The notes: a model not told the origin generated them from the sequence alone. Counted from the stretch's first letter, positions 11,982-20,069 are shown. The stretch is DNA of 64,000 nt from CAYPGJ01 sp050174775 (GCA_050174775.1 JBFXJP010000004.1:248001-312000), one strand, 5' to 3'. Numbers and translations: made by a program.

Positions 11982-12030
11982 CACACCATGTATCGGCCCG
12001 ACACCCCTCCCGGTTCCTCATTCCTCGAGA

Positions 12031-13332
12031 TCAGGCATGACCCGGCAAGGGGTACGCCTCACACAACCCCTCAACCTCCGCGCGGACCTTCTTCGTCTCC
12101 CCCTCATCCCCACGCGCGGCCAGCGCCCGATCAATCAGCCCCGCCACCGCAACCATCTGCTCCTCACCAAACCCCCGTGTCGTCGTCGCGGGCGATCCCA
12201 ACCGCAATCCCGACGTCGTCTTCGGCGGCCTCGTGTCGTTCGGGATCGCGTTCTTGTTGCAGATGATCCCCGCGCCCTCCAGCCACTTCTCAGCGTCCGC
12301 GCCCGTCAGGTCCTCCGACCGCTTCCGCAGGTCCACGAGCATGAGGTGATTGTCTGTGCCCCCCGTCGTGATCCGGAAGCCGCGCTCCACCAGCCCGCGC
12401 GCCAACGCTTTCGCGTTTGTCACCACCTTCGACGCGTACGTTTTGAACTCCGGACGCAACGCCTCCCCGAACGCCACCGCCTTCGCCCCGATGATGTGCA
12501 TCAGCGGCCCGCCCTGCACCCCCGGGAACACAGCCTTGTCGATCTTCTTGGCGAGCTCTTCGTCGTTCGTGAGGATCAGCCCGCCGCGCGGGCCCCGCAG
12601 CGTCTTGTGCGTCGTGGTCGTCACGACGTGCGCGTGCGGGAACGGGCTCGGGTGCGCTCCCCCCGCGATCAACCCCGCGATGTGGGAGACATCCGCGACC
12701 AACAGCGCGCCCACCTCATCCGCAATCGCCCGGAATCGCGCAAAGTCGATCACGCGCGGATACGCCGAATACCCGCACAGGATCACCTTGGGCTTGTGCT
12801 CCTTCGCCACGCCGAGCGCCGCGTCGTAATCGATCCGCTCGAACTCAGCGTGCGTCGGCTCCGCGTGCAGGGGATAGAACACCGGGTTGTAGAACACCCC
12901 CGAGAAGTTGATCTTCATCCCGTGCGAGAGGTGCCCCCCGTCCTTGAGCACCAGCGCCGCGAACGTGTCCCCGGGGCTCATCAGCCCCATGAACGCCCCC
13001 ATGTTCGCCTGCGCCCCCGAGTGCGGCTGCACGTTCGCGAACCGCGCCCCGAACAGCCGGCACGCACGCTCCCGCGCCAGGTTCTCGATCTCGTCGTGGT
13101 GCACGCACCCCCCGTAGTACCGCGCCCCGGGATACCCCTCGGCGTACTTGTTCGTCAGGCACGTCCCCATCGCGTGCATCACCGCGGGAGAAACGTGGTT
13201 CTCCGAGGCGATCAGCTCGATCGTCCGCGCCTGACGCTCCCCCTCACGCGCGATGATCGACGCCGCCTCCGGGTCCCGCTCCCGCAACAGACCCAACACC
13301 GACCGCGTGATCCCGTCCGCGTGCTCCGACAT
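12031..13332 (-). CDS. glyA: Serine hydroxymethyltransferase
   Basis: Converts serine and THF to glycine and 5,10-methylene-THF with pyridoxal phosphate. The 433 residues match the family throughout: ELIASENHVSPAVMHAMGT, NKYAEGYPGARYYGG, the aspartate region VADVSHIAGLIAGG, and TTTTHKTLRGPRGG, which holds the lysine that binds the cofactor. The mRNA leader contains a strong terminator hairpin 72 bases before the start codon, so either a separate small RNA ends there or glyA is attenuated. Confidence 0.97.
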   Translation of the reverse strand: MSEHADGITRSVLGLLRERDPEAASIIAREGERQARTIELIASENHVSPAVMHAMGTCLTNKYAEGYPGARYYGGCVHHDEIENLARERACRLFGARFANVQPHSGAQANMGAFMGLMSPGDTFAALVLKDGGHLSHGMKINFSGVFYNPVFYPLHAEPTHAEFERIDYDAALGVAKEHKPKVILCGYSAYPRVIDFARFRAIADEVGALLVADVSHIAGLIAGGAHPSPFPHAHVVTTTTHKTLRGPRGGLILTNDEELAKKIDKAVFPGVQGGPLMHIIGAKAVAFGEALRPEFKTYASKVVTNAKALARGLVERGFRITTGGTDNHLMLVDLRKRSEDLTGADAEKWLEGAGIICNKNAIPNDTRPPKTTSGLRLGSPATTTRGFGEEQMVAVAGLIDRALAARGDEGETKKVRAEVEGLCEAYPLPGHA

Positions 13333-13404
13333 CGACCGCTCCTGCCCTGATCGGGGGTGACCTTCCGGTGAAACGGCGACATCCTACACCCCCCGAGCCC
13401 CTCC

Positions 13405-13444
13405 AAAAAACGACAGGCCCCGACGTCTGGGTCGAGGCCTGTCG
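13405..13444 (-). terminator. Rho-independent terminator upstream of glyA
   Basis: A nine-pair perfect stem, CGACAGGCC (13411-13419) with GGCCTGTCG (13436-13444), extended inside by CGAC/GTCG. On the minus strand it is followed by TTTTTT. It sits between the kinase/phosphatase pair and glyA and would end any transcript coming from the right. Confidence 0.85.
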
Positions 13445-13620
13445 CACACTTGCTATCTCCGGCGTGCGGACTCCACACGCCGCCCCGGAGATCACAGCGA
13501 AACGCGTCTCAAGGGGCAATGCCGTGGCCCCTGACCGTTCGCGCCCCACTGTGTTGCACTCACGTATCCCCCGCAACACAGACCGGAAGGGCGGTAAAAC
13601 CATTGCGTTCTCACGCAGCC
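13411..13620 (-). ncRNA. Candidate structured RNA or attenuated leader, family unknown
   Basis: Reading leftwards from about 13620, the minus strand forms successive hairpins: 13604-13617; 13549-13581 (nine pairs, CTGTGTTGC/GCAACACAG); 13508-13533 (GGGGC stem); 13455-13492 (outer ATCTCCG/CGGAGAT, inner nine-pair stem with a three-base loop); and the terminator at 13411-13444. No convincing protein frame covers it. I looked for and did not find the core sequences of RNase P RNA, tmRNA, SRP RNA, glycine riboswitch or cobalamin riboswitch. It is either a free small RNA or a glyA leader. The 5' end is a guess. Confidence 0.5.
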
Positions 13621-13720
13621 ACAGCATCGGCGGCGCCTGCGATTTCCTTCAACGCAAGTCAACATCTGTGTGCAATTGTTTCTTTCATGCGCGTGCTGAT
13701 GCGCAACTCACACGCGCGCC

Positions 13721-13753
13721 GCGCACATGTGCGCACGCGCGCGCGTGCGCACG
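13721..13753. repeat. Alternating purine-pyrimidine tract with nested palindromes
   Basis: Thirty-three bases alternate purine and pyrimidine without a break. Inside are a 14-base palindrome (13721-13734) and a 20-base palindrome (13731-13750), which share GCGC. It lies 13 bases beyond the stop of the phosphoesterase gene. Such tracts can adopt Z-DNA or cruciform structure; here it could also act as a terminator hairpin without a U-run. Confidence 0.6.
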
Positions 13754-13765
13754 AGGGAGACTCCT

Positions 13766-14671
13766 CTACGCGCCCACGCGCGCAACACGAAAGCCGCGCG
13801 GGAACTCCCTGAATTCGGGCAACGCGTCGAGGTCAAGCACCAGCGCTACCCCGTTCGGGTGGTCGCTGTTCACGATCACCCCGTTTGGGTGCAACCGCTG
13901 CGCGCCCTCTTCCGCCTTCTCATGCCCGAGCACGAACCCATCGACGTTCCACCTTGCGGACAAACCAGTTACGTGCGATTCCGAGTGACCGCGCCCCCAC
14001 ACCATCAGGTGCGCGCTGCCGCGACGCGGCTCGTAGTCCGCGTCAGTCAACGCACGCTCCAGCACCGACGCGTCGAACCGGTCCATTAAAAACTCTTCAG
14101 GCAGGCTGTGCGCGCACAGCACGCGCCGCCCGTCTGAGCCCTCCGCGATCAACGCCAGCGGCATCGAGCGCACGAACCCCGCGACCGCTTCGTGCACCGG
14201 CCCGGACTCCCCACCGAACACGTACTCGACCCCCGTGTTGAACGCTTCCACCATCCGCACCCCGTCCTTCACCACGCCCATCCCCGAAATCTGCGACAGC
14301 TCGTGATTCGCCAGCAGCGCATGCACCCGCTCCGGGTACGCGGCCTTCAGCGCCGCCACGCGCGCCAGCGCTCGGTACGAGAAGTCCATGCCCCCCATCA
14401 GCGATCCCCCGTGGATCACCTCGTGCAGCGTCACGTGCGTGTCGGATCGGCCCTCCAGGTCCGCCAGCCCCATCACCCGCGCGAAGTTCATCGGGTTGTC
14501 GTGCAGGTCCCCCGTAGCCACCAGCGTCCCCGGCGCCCGGATCACGTCCACCGACCCCGCGCGGCACGCCGCGCCCAGGTTCGCCTCGCTCCCCGCGCGC
14601 AACGCGCCCACCACCGCCTCGGCCGAGCGCGTGTCGAGGTCCCGCGCAGCCGCGGGCAGTCCCTCCGTCAC
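13766..14671 (-). CDS. Metallophosphoesterase, PPP-like protein phosphatase
   Basis: A 301-residue calcineurin-fold phosphatase. Metal-binding motifs are in order: ATGDLHDNP (the GDxH motif), LLANHE (GNHE), CAHSLPEE and VLGHE. The GTG start overlaps the stop of the upstream kinase gene by four bases (GTGA), so translation is probably coupled. The pairing suggests that the phosphatase reverses phosphorylation by that kinase. This is inference from layout. Downstream lie the alternating tract and the structured RNA candidate. Confidence 0.8.
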   Translation of the reverse strand: MTEGLPAAARDLDTRSAEAVVGALRAGSEANLGAACRAGSVDVIRAPGTLVATGDLHDNPMNFARVMGLADLEGRSDTHVTLHEVIHGGSLMGGMDFSYRALARVAALKAAYPERVHALLANHELSQISGMGVVKDGVRMVEAFNTGVEYVFGGESGPVHEAVAGFVRSMPLALIAEGSDGRRVLCAHSLPEEFLMDRFDASVLERALTDADYEPRRGSAHLMVWGRGHSESHVTGLSARWNVDGFVLGHEKAEEGAQRLHPNGVIVNSDHPNGVALVLDLDALPEFREFPRGFRVARVGA

Positions 14672-15657
14672 GCCGACTCGCCCCGCATCAGCTCGTCGAT
14701 GTCCAGATCATCGCTCTCGTGCGCCGGCGCGCTCGCGCGCAGCGGGCCCGTCTCATCCTGCTCGTGCATGACCGGCTCGCCGCGCTTCCGCGCGCTCCGC
14801 ATGTTCCGCTCGGCCACCAGCTTTGCGTGGATAAGCCCGAGACGCTCCGCCATCCAACGCATCGACTCCGGACGACGATCCGCGTCCACCTCCACCGACT
14901 GCATCACCAGCTCCGCCAGCATGTCCGGCAGGCCCGGGGAGAGCGACTTGATCGGCTTGGGCTTCTCGATCAGCTTGTCGTCCAGCGCGCCCAGCAGCGA
15001 GTCGCCCTTGGGGATCGCCGTCGGGATGTTCTGGTGCGTCAGCACCCAGTACATCGTGGCGCCGAGGTTGTAGATGTCCGTCTTGGGTGTGATCGGGCGC
15101 AGGTGCACCTGCTCCGGCGCGATGTAGTCCGGCGTCCCCTGGATGCGCTCCTTCACCGTCCCGATCGGGCACGACTGCCCCAGGTCGATCACCTTTACCG
15201 CCCCGTCCTCGCACACCACGATGTTGTTGGGCTTCATGTCCGCGTGGACCCAGCCCTTCTCGTGCATGTGCGCCAGCGCGTCCGCCGTCTGGTGGAAGAT
15301 CTCCACCGCCCGCTCGAGCGTCTTGGGAGGGTGCTTCTCGACGGACACCCCGTCGATGTACTCCATCACCAGGAACAGCTCCTTCACGTTCAGGAGCGCC
15401 CGGTTCTTGATGCACCGCTCGACCTTCCGCACGCCCGGGTGCGTCAGCTTCGAGGAGACCTCGGCCTCCGTCTCCGCCTGGTCCAGGAACCGCTGGTCCT
15501 TCGCCGTCTTCTTCTCGACGTGCTTGAGCGCCCAGATCTGCTTCGTCTTCGGGTCCTGGACGAGGTAGATGATCGACGCCGCGCCGCGCCCGACCTCCGC
15601 CATCACGCTGAAGCCCGCAAGCCTCGATCCGGGTTTGACCACGCTCGTCTCACTCAT
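14668..15657 (-). CDS. Serine/threonine protein kinase, non-RD type
   Basis: A 329-residue Hanks-type kinase. The glycine loop is VGRGAASIIYLV, the ATP lysine is in ALKHVEK, the catalytic loop is HADMKPNN, the magnesium loop VIDLGQS, and GTPDYIAPEQ closes the activation segment. The usual HRD is HAD, so this is a non-RD kinase, and DFG is DLG. No membrane helix or sensor domain is visible; the last 60 residues are acidic and probably flexible. It is coupled to the phosphatase gene by overlap. ATGs at 15657 and 15678 are both possible. Confidence 0.88.
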   Translation of the reverse strand: MSETSVVKPGSRLAGFSVMAEVGRGAASIIYLVQDPKTKQIWALKHVEKKTAKDQRFLDQAETEAEVSSKLTHPGVRKVERCIKNRALLNVKELFLVMEYIDGVSVEKHPPKTLERAVEIFHQTADALAHMHEKGWVHADMKPNNIVVCEDGAVKVIDLGQSCPIGTVKERIQGTPDYIAPEQVHLRPITPKTDIYNLGATMYWVLTHQNIPTAIPKGDSLLGALDDKLIEKPKPIKSLSPGLPDMLAELVMQSVEVDADRRPESMRWMAERLGLIHAKLVAERNMRSARKRGEPVMHEQDETGPLRASAPAHESDDLDIDELMRGESA

Positions 15658-15833
15658 CACGCGATACCAACGCCTCATGACGCCTGGGCAGCGCCATCAG
15701 GCTTTACGCAACGCATCCTCTCCGCGTTGCCGCGCCGTCCAAGAGCCCCCTCCACACGAGGACTGGCAAGACCGGTCGCCGACAGGCGGCTTCAGAACCA
15801 GACTCAGCAGTATGACCCCGGAGCCCTCACCCT

Positions 15834-16580
15834 TCAACGCGCCTCGGTCGCCGCCCCGCCGGCCCGCAGCGCCGTCAGACGCTCCCGAAGCGCCGCCTCC
15901 GGGAACAGACGACCCGGGCTCGTCGTCCCCGCGATCGAACGGTGCAGGATCACCCGATCCTCCGGAATGTTCAGTTCGCGGCACAAAGCCGACACCAGGT
16001 CAGCCAGGCGGGACACCTGCGTCGGCGTGAACAGACGGCGATCCCCATCCCCCACGAGGCAGATCCCGATCGACCGAAGGTTGTACCACTCCCCGTCCGG
16101 ACCCGCGGCGTGCGCACCGAACGCCTGATCCATCCACCGGTGACCCACGAACACCTCGCCGTCACCCGAGCCGTTGCCGTTCCCGATGACGAAGTGGTAC
16201 CCCAGCCCCTTGAGACCCAGCGCCTCGTGCTGCGCGGCCAGCGTCTGCGCCGAGCCGTGCGCTGCGCCCGAGTCATGAATCACGATGTACTGCCAACGCT
16301 CCCGCTCCAGCGGAGCCCGCGTCCGGAACACCGACTCGATCGACGCCACCTGCGTGGTCCGCGTGGCCGCCGCGAGCGCGACCCCGTCCATCCTCGGTGC
16401 TCGACCGCCGTCGAGCGCGGCCATCACGCCGCCCGCGGCCGTCATCGACGCCACTAAAGAGAGCCACACCACCTGGGGACGGCGCAGCCTCTTCAGCCCC
16501 GCCGTCAGTCCGTTCGTCGCTCGCTTTTGTCTCGCCACGCGCGTCACGTCCTCACAAGAATACACCCGGGACGCGCTCAC
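15834..16580 (-). CDS. Amidase_2/PGRP-fold protein, membrane-anchored
   Basis: A 248-residue protein with one N-terminal membrane helix (about residues 38-55) and a peptidoglycan-amidase fold: YIVIHDSG, LGYHFVIGNG, HRWMDQAFGAH and HRSIAGTTSPGRLFP. Catalytic members hold zinc with two His plus Cys or Asp in the last motif (TxCPG or its Asp form). Here the position is Ser (TTSPG), as in non-catalytic peptidoglycan-recognition proteins. It may therefore bind rather than cleave peptidoglycan. The start is a GTG with GAGG upstream; other in-frame GTGs are possible. Confidence 0.75.
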   Translation of the reverse strand: MSASRVYSCEDVTRVARQKRATNGLTAGLKRLRRPQVVWLSLVASMTAAGGVMAALDGGRAPRMDGVALAAATRTTQVASIESVFRTRAPLERERWQYIVIHDSGAAHGSAQTLAAQHEALGLKGLGYHFVIGNGNGSGDGEVFVGHRWMDQAFGAHAAGPDGEWYNLRSIGICLVGDGDRRLFTPTQVSRLADLVSALCRELNIPEDRVILHRSIAGTTSPGRLFPEAALRERLTALRAGGAATEAR

Positions 16581-16672
16581 ATCGGCGAATCCTCACCCCA
16601 GGCTTGTGAAAAAAAGAGAATCCATCTCAAGTCGCGGACGTCTGTGCCGGGAGCCCGAAAAACGCGTGGTTT
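16581..16672. other. Strand-composition switch, possible replication origin region
   Basis: In every gene to the left the + strand is C-rich; in the core genes to the right, to 31.5 kb, it is G-rich, for genes in both directions. The amidase coding strand favours G-ending codons and the next lipoprotein, in the same direction, favours C-ending codons. The change therefore falls within this 92-base gap. C-rich to G-rich reading rightwards is the sign of a bidirectional origin. I see no DnaA box cluster and no dnaA or dnaN gene here. Confidence 0.5.
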
Positions 16673-16891
16673 TCAGCCTTTCGGCGTGAGGCGCGCGCGC
16701 AGGTTGGGGCGGCGTCTGCCGAACTCGTCTTCCACTGTTTGCGGGACCTGCTGATTCCGGACCTCGTTGAAACGGTCGAAGGGGGAACGCTCTTCCTTGG
16801 GTGAGAAGAGGGGCTTGCTACAACCGGCTGCGCTCCAGAGCGCGAGAGCCCCAATACCTATGACCGTGAGTCGCGCGAACGTGGGACGCAT
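16673..16891 (-). CDS. Small lipoprotein
   Basis: A 72-residue protein with a lipoprotein signal: MRPTF start, hydrophobic stretch and the lipobox SAAGC with Cys at about residue 23. The mature part is short, polar and rich in Arg and Glu. No family is recognised. It follows another lipoprotein gene on the same strand after 153 bases. The ATG at 16891 was chosen for the signal peptide; a longer upstream frame has no lipoprotein logic. Confidence 0.6.
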   Translation of the reverse strand: MRPTFARLTVIGIGALALWSAAGCSKPLFSPKEERSPFDRFNEVRNQQVPQTVEDEFGRRRPNLRARLTPKG

Positions 16892-16910
16892 GGCCCCACT
16901 GTACAAATGC

Positions 16911-16941
16911 ACCGCCCCGACGCACATGACGCCGGGGCGGT
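16911..16941 (-). terminator. Strong hairpin between two lipoprotein genes
   Basis: A perfect nine-pair stem (ACCGCCCCG/CGGGGCGGT) with a 13-base loop. It lies downstream of the coiled-coil lipoprotein gene and 20 bases upstream of the small lipoprotein start. There is no U-run on either strand, so it may be a weak terminator, an mRNA-stabilising hairpin or a regulatory leader. Confidence 0.4.
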
Positions 16942-17044
16942 CAGGAGGAGAGAGAGGGCGAGCTTTCTGTTCGGTACGCGTTCGCATCGGCCATGACGCG
17001 TCACGCGCCATGGTTATTCGCAGGGAACGTGCGCGCGGTTCGGG

Positions 17045-17686
17045 TCAGCGTGACTCGACGATGGTCTCGGTTCGGTGGACCTGGCCGGCGATCGGCTCGC
17101 GGAGCTCCGCTCGTAAGACGAGTGTTCCCTTGAGGTTGCGGGCGTCGTCCGGGAGCTCAAGGCGGATGTAGTAGTGGGTGCCCAGGGGGGAGGAGCGGTA
17201 GGCCTCGCGGACCTGCTCGGGGGTGAGTTCGAGGACGGCGAGGCGTCGTCCGGCGCTGTCGGCGGACTCGGCGCCCAGTTGTTCGGGGAGGAGGAGGGCT
17301 TCGACGCGGAGGGAGCCGGCGACCTGGACGAAGCGTTGTCGGCCGTCGAAGGGCTTGACGTAGACGTCGATGGCGTTGGGCTGGTCACCCAGATCCGGGC
17401 GAACGAAGCCGGAGTAGCGTCCGATGGAGATGCCCGCGGTACGTGGGAGGGCTTCCAGGGCGCGGCCTTGCTCGGTGGACTCGCGCGAGCGGGCGAACTC
17501 GAGAAGTTTTGCCTCGGCTTCGACGGCCCTTGCGCGGGCGCCCTCGAGCTCGGATTCGAGCGCGGTGACTCGTCGGCGCAGGTCGTCGTTCTCGTTCTCG
17601 AACGACTTTTTCGAGGAGCAGCCCGGAGTCGCGAGAAATAGCCAGAGGGCTGCACTTACCGCGGCCGTGCGCTGTCTTCGCGTCAT
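17045..17686 (-). CDS. Lipoprotein with N-terminal coiled coil
   Basis: A 213-residue protein with a lipoprotein signal ending LATPGC (Cys near residue 23). Residues of about 30-72 have heptads rich in Leu, Glu and Arg (DDLRRRVTALESELEGARAR), a coiled coil. The remainder is predicted beta-rich and contains VYVKPFDGRQRFVQVAG. Not recognised. It probably sits in the envelope and oligomerises through the coiled coil. It is on the same strand as the clpP genes to its right. Confidence 0.65.
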   Translation of the reverse strand: MTRRQRTAAVSAALWLFLATPGCSSKKSFENENDDLRRRVTALESELEGARARAVEAEAKLLEFARSRESTEQGRALEALPRTAGISIGRYSGFVRPDLGDQPNAIDVYVKPFDGRQRFVQVAGSLRVEALLLPEQLGAESADSAGRRLAVLELTPEQVREAYRSSPLGTHYYIRLELPDDARNLKGTLVLRAELREPIAGQVHRTETIVESR

Positions 17687-17726
17687 ACCGGAAGGGTATG
17701 CGAGTGACGGCGCCCGTGCGCACGGG

Positions 17727-18377
17727 TCAGTCGGCCTGGTCGATGTGGGGCGCTCTGGGGATGTTGGGCATGGAGGTGAGGACCTTGTCGATGAGCCCGT
17801 ACTGGAGCATCTCCTGGTCGTCGAGCCACTTGTTGCGGTCGCAGTCGGCCTCGATCTTCTTGATGTCCTGACCGGTGGCGTCGGCGTAGACCTTGTAGAG
17901 GCGCTCGCGGAGCCTGAGCATCTCGCGGGCTTCGATCTCGAGGTCGGTGGCCTGTCCTTCGAGGACGCCTGAGAGGAGGGGCTGGTGCATGAGGTTGCGC
18001 GCGTTGGGGAGGGCGAAGCGCTTGCCTTTGGAGCCGGAGCAGGCGAGGAGGGAGGCCATGGAGGCGGCCTGCCCGATGATGTAGGTGGCGATGTCGGGCT
18101 GGACGAACTTCATGGTGTCGAGGACGCCGAGCCCGGCGGTGACGGAGCCGCCGGGTGAGTTGATGTAGAGGTGGATGTCGGCTTTGGCGTCTTCGTTGGC
18201 GAGGAAGAGCATCTGTGCGATGACGAGGTTTGCGGAGTCGTCGTCGACGGGGCCGGAGAGGAAGATGATGCGGTCCTTGAGGAGGCGCGAGTAGATGTCG
18301 TAGGCGCGCTCGCCGCGGCCGGACTTCTCGATGACGATGGGGACGAGATTGCTCATCGGGTGGTGTTCCGTGTTCAT
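17727..18377 (-). CDS. clpP: ATP-dependent Clp protease proteolytic subunit (second gene)
   Basis: Serine peptidase subunit that assembles into the chamber of the Clp protease with an AAA+ unfoldase. The triad is visible: Ser in IGQAASMASLL, His in LMHQPLL and a downstream Asp region (EADCDRNKWLDDQEM). The glycine-rich stretch INSPGGSVTAGLG is intact. An ATG at 18377 (216 residues) is used; an internal ATG at 18356 would give 209. It starts only 5 bases after the stop of the other clpP. No clpX or clpA is in the window. Confidence 0.93.
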   Translation of the reverse strand: MNTEHHPMSNLVPIVIEKSGRGERAYDIYSRLLKDRIIFLSGPVDDDSANLVIAQMLFLANEDAKADIHLYINSPGGSVTAGLGVLDTMKFVQPDIATYIIGQAASMASLLACSGSKGKRFALPNARNLMHQPLLSGVLEGQATDLEIEAREMLRLRERLYKVYADATGQDIKKIEADCDRNKWLDDQEMLQYGLIDKVLTSMPNIPRAPHIDQAD

Positions 18378-18382
18378 GTCGT

Positions 18383-18976
18383 TCAGGCGTTGGAGGGCTT
18401 GTCGGTCTGCGGCTGCTCGAGGACCTCGTCGACGAGGCCGTAGTCCTTGGCTTCCTTCGCGGAGAAGTAGCGGTCTCGCTCGGAGTCGCGGCGGATCTCC
18501 TCGTGGGAGCGGCCGGTGTGCCTGGAGATGATGTCCGTGAGTTCGCGCTTGGACTTGATGATCTGCTCGGCCTGGATTCGGATGTCCTCTGCCTGGCCGG
18601 TGACGCCGCCGTAGGGCTGGTGGATCATGACTTTGGCGTGGGGGAGGATGAAGCGCTTGCCCTTGGCGCCTGCGGTGAGGAGGAGTGCGGCGCCGGAGTA
18701 TGCGCGGCCCATGCAGTAGGTGGCGACCTGTGAGGAGAGGAACCGCATGGTGTCGTAGATGGCGAGGGTGTCGTCGACGGCGCCGCCGGGGGAGTTGATG
18801 TAGAGGTTGATGTCCTGTCCTCGGCGCTGGTTTTCGAGGTAGAGCATCTGCATCATGACGCGTGCGGCCGAGGCCTGGTTGATCTCCCCGATGAGGAAGA
18901 CGATGCGGTTTTCGAGCAGGAGCTCGTCGATGGTCATCTCGCGGGTGCGCTGGTACTGGACGGGCACTGCGGGCAT
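18383..18976 (-). CDS. clpP: ATP-dependent Clp protease proteolytic subunit (first gene)
   Basis: A 197-residue ClpP paralogue with Ser in GRAYSGAALLL, His in VMIHQPYGG and INSPGGAVDDTLA. The Ser motif GRAYSGA departs from the common GxAASMA, so its cleavage preference or regulation may differ from its neighbour. The ATG has AAGGA 7 bases upstream. Tandem clpP genes occur in planctomycetes, actinobacteria and cyanobacteria, where two different ClpPs can form a mixed tetradecamer; that is likely here but not shown. Confidence 0.93.
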   Translation of the reverse strand: MPAVPVQYQRTREMTIDELLLENRIVFLIGEINQASAARVMMQMLYLENQRRGQDINLYINSPGGAVDDTLAIYDTMRFLSSQVATYCMGRAYSGAALLLTAGAKGKRFILPHAKVMIHQPYGGVTGQAEDIRIQAEQIIKSKRELTDIISRHTGRSHEEIRRDSERDRYFSAKEAKDYGLVDEVLEQPQTDKPSNA

Positions 18977-19189
18977 CTCTTGGTCCTTGAGGGGTTGCGT
19001 GACTGGTTAGGGGCTGTGGTCGTGGGGGGGTGTCGGGGGTGGGAAGGTGGGGATGATAGGGGGGTGTGGTAAAGATGGAGGGGGCGTTGCTGGGTCGGGG
19101 TAGGAGCCTTAGCATCGGCGATTCGGCGGCCCGGGCTGTGGCTGGGCGTCGGAATCGGGACGAGTACGGCGCAGAGAAACGGAGCGGAC

Positions 19190-19981
19190 GTGCCCACGAC
19201 GGCGGTTATCAGCGACATTCACGGGAACGCCGAGGCGCTGCGGACGGTGCTCGGGGACATCGACGCGCGCGGGGTGAGCCGCATCATTTGTCTGGGGGAC
19301 ATCATCGGGTACGGGCCGGAGCCGCTCGAGTGCGTGGACCTGGTGGCTGCGAAGTGCGAGTGGTCGCTGATGGGGAACCACGACTTCGGCGTGCTGTACG
19401 AGCCGACGAACTTCAACCCGGCCGCGGCTTCGGCGGCGTACTGGACGCGCGAGCGGTTTGATCAGGAGCCGGATGAGGGGGCGCGGGCGCGGCGTTGGGA
19501 GTTTCTGGGTCGGTTGCGCGTGCGGGTGGTGCACAGCCCGGACAACGGGGGGATGCCGGTGCTGGCGGTGCACGGCTCGCCGAGGCGGCCGATCAACGAG
19601 TACATCTTCCCGGATGACGCCACGGCGAACCTGGACAAGATGAAGCAGGTGTTTGATCGCGTGGAGCGCGTGGCCGTGGTGGGGCACACGCACGTGCCCG
19701 GGGTGTTCACGGATGAGCCGGACTTCTATGCGCCTGAGGAGTTGACGGACTCGACGTACGTGGTGAACACGCACGAGAAGGCGATCGTGAACGTGGGTTC
19801 GGTGGGCCAGCCACGGGATCATGATCCGCGCGCGTCGTACGTGCTGATGCACGCGGACGGGGGGGCGCTGAAGTTCGAGTTCGTGCGCGTGGAATATGAC
19901 GTGGCGAAGACGGCGGAGAAGATCAAATCGACGCCGGAGTTGAGTGATTGGCTGGGGGACAGGTTGTACGAGGGGCGGTGA
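19190..19981 (+). CDS. Calcineurin-like metallophosphoesterase (YfcE-like)
   Basis: A 263-residue phosphoesterase. All five metal motifs are present: SDIHGN, LGDIIGYGP, GNHDFG, a His in VHGSP and VGHTHVPG. NVGSVGQPRDHDPRASY is typical of the small bacterial phosphodiesterase branch related to YfcE. Substrate unknown. The start is GTG with GGAG five bases upstream. It is divergent from clpP. Confidence 0.85.
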   Translation: MPTTAVISDIHGNAEALRTVLGDIDARGVSRIICLGDIIGYGPEPLECVDLVAAKCEWSLMGNHDFGVLYEPTNFNPAAASAAYWTRERFDQEPDEGARARRWEFLGRLRVRVVHSPDNGGMPVLAVHGSPRRPINEYIFPDDATANLDKMKQVFDRVERVAVVGHTHVPGVFTDEPDFYAPEELTDSTYVVNTHEKAIVNVGSVGQPRDHDPRASYVLMHADGGALKFEFVRVEYDVAKTAEKIKSTPELSDWLGDRLYEGR

Positions 19982-20031
19982 GCAAAGTGGAAAGTGAAAA
20001 GTAAAAAGCGGAAATGAAGAGGGAAGAAGAG

Positions 20032-20069
20032 GGCACTCGGGATTAGGCACTCGGCACTCGGCACTCGGG
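20032..20069. repeat. Short tandem repeat GGCACTC
   Basis: Three perfect tandem copies of the 7-base unit at 20046-20066 and a fourth at 20032-20038. It follows a purine-rich tract (GTGGAAAGTGAAAAGT). The whole gap 19982-20401 has no convincing gene; besides this repeat it holds only the hairpin at 20124-20150. Confidence 0.7.

Noticed and set aside
13571..13612. Glycine riboswitch on the + strand (CCGGAAGGGCGGTAAAACC)
   Set aside because: Only loose similarity to the aptamer, and it points away from glyA; the required P1 and conserved loops are not seen.
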